In this document: piece after piece, positions 8,862-17,090 of the stretch | How the letters are laid out: every line of letters begins with the position of its first letter | How positions within the stretch are numbered: position 1 is the first letter of the stretch | Virus record (IMG/VR): IMGVR_UViG_3300008267_000948 | Span: 1 to 22,691 of that record | Direction: 5' to 3' (one strand) | Source: a virus | DNA length: 22,691 bases | Notes under the pieces: generated by a model | Databases searched by the model: none | Told to the model about the DNA's origin: nothing | Seen by the model: the letters and a program-made list of their open reading frames with translations, nothing else | Program-made: the position numbers and the translations under genes

Positions 8862-10895
8862 CTAAAATGACAGTACAATTTTTACTTGATCGATTTGATT
8901 ATCTACACGAGTGATATTTGTTCTATTTTCCATGTATATCAAATCACCGCTAAATGGCTTTATCTCTGAGTTTGAGACCGATAGAATCGGAGTCGTAATT
9001 CCCGAGTTAGCACCACGCACTTGAGCCGCAACAGGAAACACCCCTGTGATGTTATTTATGTACAGATAATTATCCCCTGCGGACCAGTGAGCAACATTCG
9101 CTACTGCATTGGCTGCAGCTAATGAGGAACCGATAAACACTGTTTCTCCATTCACAAACTCTGCGACGGTCGGATCGCTGACAATGAGGCGAGTCGTAGC
9201 ACGATAATTTGTTAGATTTGCATACCATGCACTATTTGCAATCAATGGATTTACAAGGAGACCGACTTGATTGAACTTGAAGTTCGTTGTAGAATCACTG
9301 ATTGGAATCTTATTTCCATCTGTATCATCGTTCAATTCTACGCAAATCATTAGACTATGCGCACGAAGTTCTCTTGCAGGGTTCGACCCATGACCACCAG
9401 AAGGTCCGATTTGAATATCGAACACAGCATTTGATCGATCTACATATGCAGTTTGAGTGTTTGCCGCATGGATAAATGGAGTGTTTACTTGCAGGATTGT
9501 ATTATTTACAATTGAAACGACATTTCTAGAGACACCATTTATCGTGACAATGTCATTCACAAATACATTACCGAGGAATCTTGTCGTACTTGCATTCGCC
9601 GTGTTTGCATTCACATAAGTTGAGCCATCAATATTGAATGTACCATTTAGAGTTGCAGGATCTAAACGATTTGCAAGAATATTGTTTGCTGTGATGGTTC
9701 CACGAGTGTAATTATTACCACCGATCTGAACCGTCACTGAGGTGATATTTCCGTTTGAGACGCGAGCCAGTAATCTTGCATCAGATCCATCGGTATTTGT
9801 CACAGAAAGGAAACTTCCTGTATTTGTATTTCCACCAGCTGAGTAGCCAGAGCCACCCCAAAGAACTCGTACAATATCGATTCTTCCATCTTTAGATCCA
9901 GCAACCACAGCGCTGTCTGTTACAACTGGCATCCATTGCTTCGTGAAGAACTTTTGCTTCAGACCAGGTGGAATCGTATACATATATTTCCAGCGATATC
10001 CATCTGATGTAACGATGAATGGATTCTCTGGAAGTTGTCCATCGATGTCGATCGTTGGTTCTACAGTAGAGATTGCATTATTGCCATTGAACAGGCATTT
10101 GAAAATTTGATCGCGATTATTGCGAACATAAAAAGTGTTTGCAACTTGAGGATAAGTATTATCTCGTCGTTGCACTGTCACGCTTGAATTTGAATATGCA
10201 GCATTGGCATTTAGAGAAATAACTTTATTACTTCTGACAGAAACGACCTCGCGAGCATCTTCGCCAACAATAACAACATTACCTGTTCCAACATTACCAA
10301 CAAAGTTTGCAGTTATGCCAACGATAGTTTGACTATTTGAAAGTAGAGTTAGTGACTGACTTGAATTTGTATTCGAGAAAACACTATTCACAACGAGTGA
10401 GGTGTTATTCGTTACAGAAACAACGCTCTTTGTTGTATTATTGATTGAAATTGTATCGCCAGGAAACAAATACGAAGTAAATGTGGTGCTAGTGCCTACC
10501 ACAACATTAGAGTTTGTTGTAATACCGACTGTGCCACTTAGAGTTGTATTCGCATTAGAATTTGCTGAGCCAAGATTATGATAATCAACATAAGAGAAAA
10601 TCTCAATATGATCTTCATATGTGTCATACGTCGTTCCAGATGCCCAGTCGACTCTAGAAATAACTGGTTGCATATCTGACTCATAAATCTTCTTCATACC
10701 AACCATACTATAGTAGAATTCATTTTTACTATTAGTGGTATAAATTACATTCTCAACATTAGCTGGATCATTTCCTGTAAAGGAATTTGATCGACCGATT
10801 GTAATATATGCATTACAAACAGATGAGTTAGATAGATCGTCTTTGATTCTATCAATGAGAAAATTGCTAAAAAGAGGTGTTATGAGAGATTTCAT
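8862..10895 (-). CDS. 8: Baseplate wedge subunit gp8, enlarged
   Basis: 677 residues, twice T4 gp8 (334), which dimerises in the wedge and contacts gp7 and gp10. Conserved parts: NAYITIGRSNSFTG (29-41; T4 has IFITFGRSEPW), a pair of aromatics and PVISRVDWASG (77-87; T4 VIPRRDWG), QIFKCLFNGN, then SDGYRWKYMYTIPPGLKQKF (297-316; T4 GDGYVWEYLFEIPPDV). The C-terminus FSGDLIYMENRTNITRVDNQ ... VKIVLSF fits T4 HSGEMIYMENRPPI ... INILFTF almost position by position. The extra length consists of beta modules at about 119-243 and 425-487, a Gly-rich stretch at 345-400 and a less clear segment at 555-645. The upstream stop is 7 bases away. AGGAAA lies rather far upstream, so initiation may depend on coupling. 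Confidence 0.92.
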   Translation of the reverse strand: MKSLITPLFSNFLIDRIKDDLSNSSVCNAYITIGRSNSFTGNDPANVENVIYTTNSKNEFYYSMVGMKKIYESDMQPVISRVDWASGTTYDTYEDHIEIFSYVDYHNLGSANSNANTTLSGTVGITTNSNVVVGTSTTFTSYLFPGDTISINNTTKSVVSVTNNTSLVVNSVFSNTNSSQSLTLLSNSQTIVGITANFVGNVGTGNVVIVGEDAREVVSVRSNKVISLNANAAYSNSSVTVQRRDNTYPQVANTFYVRNNRDQIFKCLFNGNNAISTVEPTIDIDGQLPENPFIVTSDGYRWKYMYTIPPGLKQKFFTKQWMPVVTDSAVVAGSKDGRIDIVRVLWGGSGYSAGGNTNTGSFLSVTNTDGSDARLLARVSNGNITSVTVQIGGNNYTRGTITANNILANRLDPATLNGTFNIDGSTYVNANTANASTTRFLGNVFVNDIVTINGVSRNVVSIVNNTILQVNTPFIHAANTQTAYVDRSNAVFDIQIGPSGGHGSNPARELRAHSLMICVELNDDTDGNKIPISDSTTNFKFNQVGLLVNPLIANSAWYANLTNYRATTRLIVSDPTVAEFVNGETVFIGSSLAAANAVANVAHWSAGDNYLYINNITGVFPVAAQVRGANSGITTPILSVSNSEIKPFSGDLIYMENRTNITRVDNQIDQVKIVLSF

Positions 10896-10902
10896 TGATA
10901 TT

Positions 10903-13900
10903 TCAATTTCCTGTTAGCGTTACAATACTAAATTTATGGCTAGTTGCAAGATTTGGAACAACATGATACACAGAAGAAGTCACATTTCCATAGAACCAAA
11001 GGTTGAGATCAATATAGTTGCTTATAATTGCATTTACTCTAGCGTTTTGAGATGTTGCTCTCTTCAAGTAAATTATATCATTGGTATTAGATGAATAAGG
11101 CGAGTCAACAGTCAAAACAGTCGCATTAGAGATATTTATTACTTGTCTAACCTGGTTTGCAACCATGATATAGTCATTGGCTACCAATTGCGTTGTGAAT
11201 AAAGTTCCAGTACCAACAACAGTTGTATTAGTATCATACACAGTGACTGTTCCTGTTTGTGCTGTGTACACATTTGCAGTAGCAATATTCAATGAGACAT
11301 TGTCTCCAACTACAACATACTCACTCAACACATTCGCATTTCCTGATATGACGAGGCGAGTGTTTGATAGAATTTCAAGGGCTTTACCACTTGAATATGT
11401 TTGAAAATCACTATTTACGACAAAATGCGTCGCATTTGTTACAGAGATAACTTCTCTAACTTCTCCACCAATTCGAATAATATTATTTACAGAAACAATC
11501 GGAGCATCAGGATTTGGATCCGAGTTTCCTGCATAAAGTCCATCATAACGAGAGTTTGGAAGAGCAATAACCTCGTTTCCAGTGGCGTTTGAAGCGCCAA
11601 GAATTCGAAGGAACATTGTATTACTTGTTGCTAAACCTTGTCCACGATAGATAAAGTCACCATATACTTGAAGTTGCGTATTGCTTACTACATTTGAAAT
11701 GACTCTACTGATTGGAAGTCTGCCAACTGCAGCCTCATTATCGATGATCAATAGATCACCAACGTTTACTCTATTATTTGCATAATCAACGCTTGATGGG
11801 GCTGGAACAAACAAAGTAGAAGTGCCTACAACCACATTTGAGTATGAGTTTGCAACAGTAACTGTTCCAGCTCCAGCACCATCAGTTTTGTTCTTCGATA
11901 ATATTGCAGTGACATTTGAAGAATGCTCAACTGCTCTTTCAATTTCTTGCTTAGAAATAGTCTTTGCAATCAACGACATACCTGCTGGATGAGCAATATT
12001 TTTGATTGTCGTTTCATAATCTACTAAATTTTTCTCTGATTCAACAACATAAGAGAAGTTATGATAGACCTTACTATCTTGAATAACTTTATCAGCACTA
12101 GTAAATCCATCAGTATTCAAATAGAATCCGTTGAACTCGATCAATCCATTAGCGAAGAAGGCTTTTGCTTTCGCAAGACCATTACCATACTTCATTGGGT
12201 TTGGAAGCCCATCAGCAATAACTTGAGATGCATATTGCTCTGGAGCTGGAACGTTCATTGAAAGATTAGAGTTGCAATAAACGCCATTTGCTGTGATCAA
12301 ATCTGAAGTATTGCTGAATACTCCAGAATAATCATATAATCTAAGAACACCAGTGGTTGTGTTATACGACTTCACATTTGCTCTAAATGTTGCCGTTGCT
12401 AAACTGCTTCCCTGATAAGCATACTCAGTTTCGTAAAACACATTAGATTCTGGAACTGGATTGATAACAGTATCAAGAACCTTCATAGAAACGTTTGGTG
12501 TGGCAACATAATCATAGCCACGATAAATGAGGCGAATATCTTTTACGCGACCAATTGCAGAAGTGTTTACAATATTTTCAACGCCATCGCCAAATAGATA
12601 TGCCGTTAGCACTGGCTCTGTTCCATCTAAACGCTGAATAGTATTTCCAGTTCCTGTTTTCTTGAATTCGCTATTTACAACCAGATATGTGTTATTTACT
12701 ACGCTCACAACACGACGAATTTCATTATTGACTTTGATTAGGTGGCGAGTGTTCGCACCACTACTTCCAGCAAAAGATGTTCCTGTTCCGATAACTACGC
12801 GACTGCCAGTTGATACATTTACTGTTCCTGTCAAAGAAGTCAATGTCTGACTTGCTCGTGTCACAAAAACTTCTGGTCGTGCAAGATATCCTTCACCTCT
12901 ATTTGTAATCTCAACAGATGTGATACGACCTCCTGCGCCGACAGTTTTTACTCGACCAGAACCACCATATCCACGACCATGAAATACAAAGGTGTCATTT
13001 ACTGAATAATTCGATCCGCCATTTAGAATGCGAACATGCGAGATCAAACCAAGATCTTTGAATGTCTGCCAAGTTTGTCTCTTTAGAACTCGTTGATCAT
13101 CATTTTCATAATCATATGCTGCTGATAATTGAGTATCGTAATGAGACTCAATTCCTAAAGTTGGCGATTGTCTAAATCCAGCACCACCATTGAGAACAGA
13201 AACAAGTGCAATTCCACCTGTATTCTCAGTCACAAAGTCTAAACATTGTATAAGTTTACTATCTGCATTTGCTGGAACATTATTGCTTGTCACTGAGTTT
13301 ATAGTAAAGACCTTTCCGCTGCCACCTTCGTTGAGTGTGCGAAGCGTTTGACCCGAAAGAACTGTCTCAACAGTAAGTCCAGTTGCAACTTGAACATCGT
13401 ATAACAAAAGACCGCCTGTGTTATTTGTTGGTCCACTCAATCCAAATATTGTATTATTAGGAGTTGCAACTTTACCTGTGAATTTTGCATCAATATAGTT
13501 TGTTCCATTTGCCCAGAAAAGTTCATTATTGATAAAATAATCGTCTTTATCTGTTTCTGTTACGTTCAATAGAACGTTTCTGTTGTTTAGAGTGAGTGCT
13601 TGCAAATTTGCAGCACTAATAAGACTGCTGCTTGTATAATCGATTACAGATCGATCATATGTGATGCTCTCAGAAAAATTCTTTTCGCTATTTGCATCAA
13701 CAGTCTCATTTAGAACCACAACGCGCAAATCGGTGAAAGAGTTAGAGCGAGGATCATCGCCTGTGCTTCGGTAGACAATAACTTCTGTATTTGAATATAG
13801 ACGATATCCATATCCAGGAAATCTGGTTGTGACGGATTCAATAGAACCAAGAGTTACATTACCGACAATTGCAACTGCGTCATTTGCTTCAACTGTAAGA

Positions 13901-14709
13901 CCAAGACCACCAACAACAACGATTGGATCACCGATGTTATAATATAATCCACGACGACGCTGTGTTGGATCTGTTCTAATATTCGAATCAACTTTGATAT
14001 TAGAGATTGTACCAACAATTCTTTCTAGAAACTCTCTTTCTTCACCTTGTTCATCGACATAAGTAATGCTAATTTTTTCGCCATTATTGAAATACTGCTT
14101 TACGTTTGAGACATAAATCTCAATAATTTCTTTTCCATTTGTTTTATCAATGGTTCGATTTGCAGTTTCAACAACACAAGTTGCACCTGATTCAGTTCCT
14201 GTTACAACTCTCTTATTCAGAAGTTGCACATTTACACTTTTGTTTGAATCACTAGACGTAATCTGAAATGCTTTTGGTTTTAGCCATTTACCATCCGATG
14301 CAATTAGAATTTCTTCTTTCGGGTAAACAACTTCAATATCTTCGGCAAATAATGCTTTGAATAACCACTTGAGCGATTCTTCGCTACCTTTTTTGCTATA
14401 AAACTCTCTTGCACTTTTCAAAATCTTTTCAGTGCTGAGTGCAGTTCTTTCTGGAAAATATGGTAATATTTCTTGTTTGAAGTATCGAATAAACTCAGAT
14501 GGTGTGCTATCAATGTCACGATATGAATCAATATTCATAGCATGATAGATTGTATTGCCAGCAGTATTAGAAACACCGTCTGGATTATTTGTTTCTAGCC
14601 ATTGATAATACAACTCAATGAAACGCTGAAACTTTGGGTGATCTGCTCTGATAAAATCAGGTAACTGTGTTTGAACCAGCGCAGATATTGTTTTTTCTGT
14701 CACAGACAT
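10903..14709 (-). CDS. 7: Baseplate wedge protein, gp7-type, greatly expanded
   Basis: 1268 residues; T4 gp7, the wedge initiator, has 1032. Homology is to the C-terminal part of T4 gp7 only. Residues 24-130 (HPKFQRFIELYYQWLE, then REFYSKKGSEESLKWLFKAL and EDIEVVYP) match the T4 segment FEAFCEAYIQYLSD to YSTKGIEASYKFLFKVLYNEEVEIE. Residues 895-915 (LVDYETTIKNIAHPAGMSLI) match T4 DVIRFVHPVGFGFI. Between these halves T4 has about 100 residues; here there are about 760, filled with Gly-Tyr beta modules (near 288-312, 500-520, 558-617 and 720-745) and a second beta module (627-691). Three or four more copies of the second module follow at 947-1215. Very Asn/Thr/Ser/Val-rich. It follows gp6 and precedes gp8, as in T4. 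The T4 gp7 N-terminal region was not recognised. Confidence 0.8.
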   Translation of the reverse strand: MSVTEKTISALVQTQLPDFIRADHPKFQRFIELYYQWLETNNPDGVSNTAGNTIYHAMNIDSYRDIDSTPSEFIRYFKQEILPYFPERTALSTEKILKSAREFYSKKGSEESLKWLFKALFAEDIEVVYPKEEILIASDGKWLKPKAFQITSSDSNKSVNVQLLNKRVVTGTESGATCVVETANRTIDKTNGKEIIEIYVSNVKQYFNNGEKISITYVDEQGEEREFLERIVGTISNIKVDSNIRTDPTQRRRGLYYNIGDPIVVVGGLGLTVEANDAVAIVGNVTLGSIESVTTRFPGYGYRLYSNTEVIVYRSTGDDPRSNSFTDLRVVVLNETVDANSEKNFSESITYDRSVIDYTSSSLISAANLQALTLNNRNVLLNVTETDKDDYFINNELFWANGTNYIDAKFTGKVATPNNTIFGLSGPTNNTGGLLLYDVQVATGLTVETVLSGQTLRTLNEGGSGKVFTINSVTSNNVPANADSKLIQCLDFVTENTGGIALVSVLNGGAGFRQSPTLGIESHYDTQLSAAYDYENDDQRVLKRQTWQTFKDLGLISHVRILNGGSNYSVNDTFVFHGRGYGGSGRVKTVGAGGRITSVEITNRGEGYLARPEVFVTRASQTLTSLTGTVNVSTGSRVVIGTGTSFAGSSGANTRHLIKVNNEIRRVVSVVNNTYLVVNSEFKKTGTGNTIQRLDGTEPVLTAYLFGDGVENIVNTSAIGRVKDIRLIYRGYDYVATPNVSMKVLDTVINPVPESNVFYETEYAYQGSSLATATFRANVKSYNTTTGVLRLYDYSGVFSNTSDLITANGVYCNSNLSMNVPAPEQYASQVIADGLPNPMKYGNGLAKAKAFFANGLIEFNGFYLNTDGFTSADKVIQDSKVYHNFSYVVESEKNLVDYETTIKNIAHPAGMSLIAKTISKQEIERAVEHSSNVTAILSKNKTDGAGAGTVTVANSYSNVVVGTSTLFVPAPSSVDYANNRVNVGDLLIIDNEAAVGRLPISRVISNVVSNTQLQVYGDFIYRGQGLATSNTMFLRILGASNATGNEVIALPNSRYDGLYAGNSDPNPDAPIVSVNNIIRIGGEVREVISVTNATHFVVNSDFQTYSSGKALEILSNTRLVISGNANVLSEYVVVGDNVSLNIATANVYTAQTGTVTVYDTNTTVVGTGTLFTTQLVANDYIMVANQVRQVINISNATVLTVDSPYSSNTNDIIYLKRATSQNARVNAIISNYIDLNLWFYGNVTSSVYHVVPNLATSHKFSIVTLTGN

Positions 14710-14711
14710 AA

Positions 14712-14768
14712 TTAGCCCACAACTGGTGTAATGACTGTTGTTACGCTTCCAGGATCAGATAGATCCAT
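14712..14768 (-). other. Possible -1 frame extension of the gp6 C-terminus
   Basis: On the minus strand, the -1 frame relative to gp6 reads MDLSDPGSVTTVITPVVG and then TAA at 14714-14712, two bases before the ATG of the following gene. The in-frame gp6 end leaves a 31-base gap, whereas neighbouring junctions here mostly overlap or have only a few bases. This suggests a lost base in the sequence or genome, a programmed frameshift, or an 18-codon separate peptide. No classic X-XXY-YYZ slippery heptamer was seen, which favours an indel. Confidence 0.4.
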
Positions 14769-16660
14769 AGATAATCAATGACACCGATATTTGCATCAAT
14801 TGTTTTCTTTACTGGAGAAACTTCGTCAAAGTAATAGCTCTTTAGACGACCAGTTCTTCCCTGAAGGTTTACATCAAGTAGAGCGCCAATTCCACCACCA
14901 CCAACAACTCTTGCGCTTGCTGATGTATAATCAGAACCAGTATTTGTGACCACAATTTTCTTTATTTGTCCATTTACAATCAGTGCTTCAGCTGTTGCGC
15001 CTTGTCCATCACCTTCGATGATTACTTCAGGTGTTGTTGTATACCCACTACCTGGAGCAAGAACAGAAATGTCATCAACTCCAGTGTATGATTGGATAAC
15101 TTCTTCGATATAGCAATCTCTCAAGACACCAGTATCATCATAGTATTTGAATGATGGAGCAATTTGTATATGATCACTCGCTGTTCCTTGGATCAGTTCA
15201 GTATTGAAATCAAGTGTATAAGATAGACGTTTCGTGCTATCAGCAAAGAAACGTTTCTCGAGAGAGATGAAGATATCATTGCTGACAATTGAATTGTCGC
15301 AGTCATCAACAGCTCTAGAAATCTGAGAAACTCTAAAGATAGAATTGAAACTGTTTAGATTTGTTGATGCAAAACCGCGAATTGCAGCAATAACTGCAGC
15401 GTTGACCTCAGAAGAAGTTTTATTGGTTTTTGTTGGATCATACCAAACTTCAGCGCGCACATTCACATAGTTATAATCAGCTGGAACATATTCTGGTGTC
15501 ACAGTAAGAACACTGAATGGCTTTAGAATATTTGTTTTGACATGTTCAATTTCAGTTGCAGTAATCTCATATCCACCAAGTGGCTTTGCTGAGAAGAATA
15601 CCTTTCCATATACAGGAGGATTCACTTCCTCACCACCCCATACATTGACTGCATCAAAATATGGATAATCGCGATTGATCAATGCAATATAATCGTTCTT
15701 TGTTACAGCACGATTTTGAGAAATGTATGCCTTTGGAGCAGTAAAGCGAATCTTATCGATAGTTTCTGCTGCGGCTCCAGAAGATGATTCATTTACAAGA
15801 GTTATTGCAGTTGATGTATTTCCTGCCAGTAGTGTGTCTAAAAGTTTAAAAGTTCTTAATCCATTTGCATTCACACCACTAGTAACAATATATGATAAAA
15901 CTACAATGTTTCCATCAGTGAGTTGTTTTCCAATTACACCATCACCAAAATAGATTTGATACTTGCCGTTCTTATTTTCCTCAAGATAAAAGACTCGAGC
16001 ATCACTATCAACATTTGTTGCATCTTCTGAGAGAATATATGTTTCTTGATTTGCATTTTCTGCTGATACTTGCACTGAAACTTGTAGTGTAGAAGTGTCG
16101 ATGTTTGAATCAGGGATTTCGAAATATTGTTTTGGATTCGTTTGAGCGTCGTATGTGAAAGTAAAACCAGTTGGTTGTCCTTCCTTTAATTCCAAGTTTT
16201 CAAGTTCAAATAATCCTGTCGAAGAATTTTTAGTTGCAACTCTACTTGATGGCGTCACAAAAATATAATTTGCACCATCTTTTGTCTCAGAAACAAAACG
16301 AGTAAATCTAGGAATTAGAACTCTAGAGTTTGAATCATTCGGAACTGGAGTGATCAACAAATCAACTGCAGCGCGAGCAGCAACTCTAGAGCGAGGAGTA
16401 TATCCAAGAAGTTTAGCATGAGACACAACAGACTGACGAGTGAGTGCAGTATCAATAAACATCTCATTAGCAACCATATTCAAATAATATCCCATATAAT
16501 GAGTATTATATGAAAGAAGATCAAGAAGCACAGACATGCCTGATCCTTCAAAATTATAATCGCTGAACTCTGACTGTGACTTTAGATATTGCTTTAGATT
16601 ATCTCGAATTTTATCAAAGTCTAGTTCTGCGACTTTGAGTTTTGCATCTGAATTGGCCAT
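14741..16660 (-). CDS. 6: Baseplate wedge subunit gp6
   Basis: 639 residues in frame (T4 gp6 about 660). gp6 forms the dimeric wedge core and the continuous ring of the baseplate; gp6 and gp25 are also conserved in other contractile machines (gpJ-like family). The N-terminus contains the characteristic LDFDKIRDNLKQYL and NFEGSGMSVLLDLLSYNTHY, then NMVANEMFIDTALTRQSVVS and LGYTPRS (residues 13-91). The middle has KYQIYFGDGVIGKQL (233-247) and RAVTKNDYIALINRDYPYFD (317-336). Residues about 530-600 carry a Gly-Tyr beta module (PGSGYTTTPEVIIEG) also seen in the next genes. The last eight in-frame residues, after DYLW, look unnatural. The -1 frame continues to a stop only two bases before the next gene, so the true C-terminus may lie there. 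Confidence 0.93.
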   Translation of the reverse strand: MANSDAKLKVAELDFDKIRDNLKQYLKSQSEFSDYNFEGSGMSVLLDLLSYNTHYMGYYLNMVANEMFIDTALTRQSVVSHAKLLGYTPRSRVAARAAVDLLITPVPNDSNSRVLIPRFTRFVSETKDGANYIFVTPSSRVATKNSSTGLFELENLELKEGQPTGFTFTYDAQTNPKQYFEIPDSNIDTSTLQVSVQVSAENANQETYILSEDATNVDSDARVFYLEENKNGKYQIYFGDGVIGKQLTDGNIVVLSYIVTSGVNANGLRTFKLLDTLLAGNTSTAITLVNESSSGAAAETIDKIRFTAPKAYISQNRAVTKNDYIALINRDYPYFDAVNVWGGEEVNPPVYGKVFFSAKPLGGYEITATEIEHVKTNILKPFSVLTVTPEYVPADYNYVNVRAEVWYDPTKTNKTSSEVNAAVIAAIRGFASTNLNSFNSIFRVSQISRAVDDCDNSIVSNDIFISLEKRFFADSTKRLSYTLDFNTELIQGTASDHIQIAPSFKYYDDTGVLRDCYIEEVIQSYTGVDDISVLAPGSGYTTTPEVIIEGDGQGATAEALIVNGQIKKIVVTNTGSDYTSASARVVGGGGIGALLDVNLQGRTGRLKSYYFDEVSPVKKTIDANIGVIDYLWIYLILEA

Positions 16661-17053
16661 TTAGCGTACTCGTTCTAAAAAGAATGTTACAGTTATAGGT
16701 TCAATTGTATTACGAACAAAGAAAGATAATGTTATATCATATCGATCTTCGTCGTAATTTGGAGCCGCAGTAATTTCTTGAATCTCAATTCTTGGCTCAT
16801 AGTTCTTTAGAGTTTGAAAGATTGCATCTTGGATCAACGAAGTTGTGATATTGTCAATTGGCTCAAATAGAAACTTTCTTAGGTTTGATCCAAGTTCTGG
16901 TTTGAATGGTCTTTCATAGTGACCTGTGAGAAGAAGGTTTCGAATTGATTGTGCAATCGCGTTCTCGTTGAGTTTCTTCGAAATATCTTTCGTCACAGGG
17001 TGAGCCGTGAAGTCTAGATCAAAATCGGAGAATTTTCTAGCGATTAATGACAT
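16661..17053 (-). CDS. 25: Baseplate wedge subunit gp25
   Basis: 130 residues from the ATG (T4 gp25 has 132). GPW/gp25 family: the small wedge protein that binds the gp6 dimer and gp53 and contacts the first sheath ring. Visible signatures are FSDFDLDF near the start, a helix ending IRNLLLTGHYERPFKPELGS, then LRKFLFEPID, then LIQDAIFQTLKNYEPRIEI. The NYEPRI motif is the family hallmark and is identical in T4. A TTG four codons upstream (17065) is possible, but the ATG aligns with the T4 N-terminus and leaves room for a leader after the late promoter. The stop TAA abuts the gp6 ATG directly, with no spacer. Confidence 0.93.
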   Translation of the reverse strand: MSLIARKFSDFDLDFTAHPVTKDISKKLNENAIAQSIRNLLLTGHYERPFKPELGSNLRKFLFEPIDNITTSLIQDAIFQTLKNYEPRIEIQEITAAPNYDEDRYDITLSFFVRNTIEPITVTFFLERVR

Positions 17054-17082
17054 TCTTTTCTGCAACTCGTGGAATTATGTAT

Positions 17083-17090
17083 TATTTATG
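17083..17090 (-). promoter_or_regulatory. Candidate phage late promoter before gp25
   Basis: The minus strand reads CATAAATA, one base different from the T4 late promoter TATAAATA and matching the NATAAATA form described for T4-like cyanophages. It spans the stop codon of the upstream gene and ends 29 bases before the gp25 ATG at 17053, inside one of the largest intergenic gaps of the window. A start about 6 bases downstream of the motif would give a short leader of roughly 23 bases. It would drive gp25, gp6 and the genes that follow. Confidence 0.55.

Noticed and set aside
9053-9060. CATAAATA late-promoter-like motif inside gp8
   Set aside because: It encodes Tyr-Ile-Asn-Asn in frame and lies about 200 bases from the next start; chance occurrence in AT-rich DNA is likely.
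10931-10938. CATAAATT about 36 bases before the gp8 ATG
   Set aside because: The distance is good but the last consensus base is wrong and it lies in coding sequence; too weak to list as a promoter.
11133-11140. AATAAATA late-promoter-like motif inside gp7
   Set aside because: It encodes Val-Ile-Asn-Ile within a beta module and lies about 240 bases from the gp8 start.
17063-17065. TTG as start of gp25
   Set aside because: The ATG four codons downstream matches the T4 gp25 N-terminus and fits the late promoter distance better.
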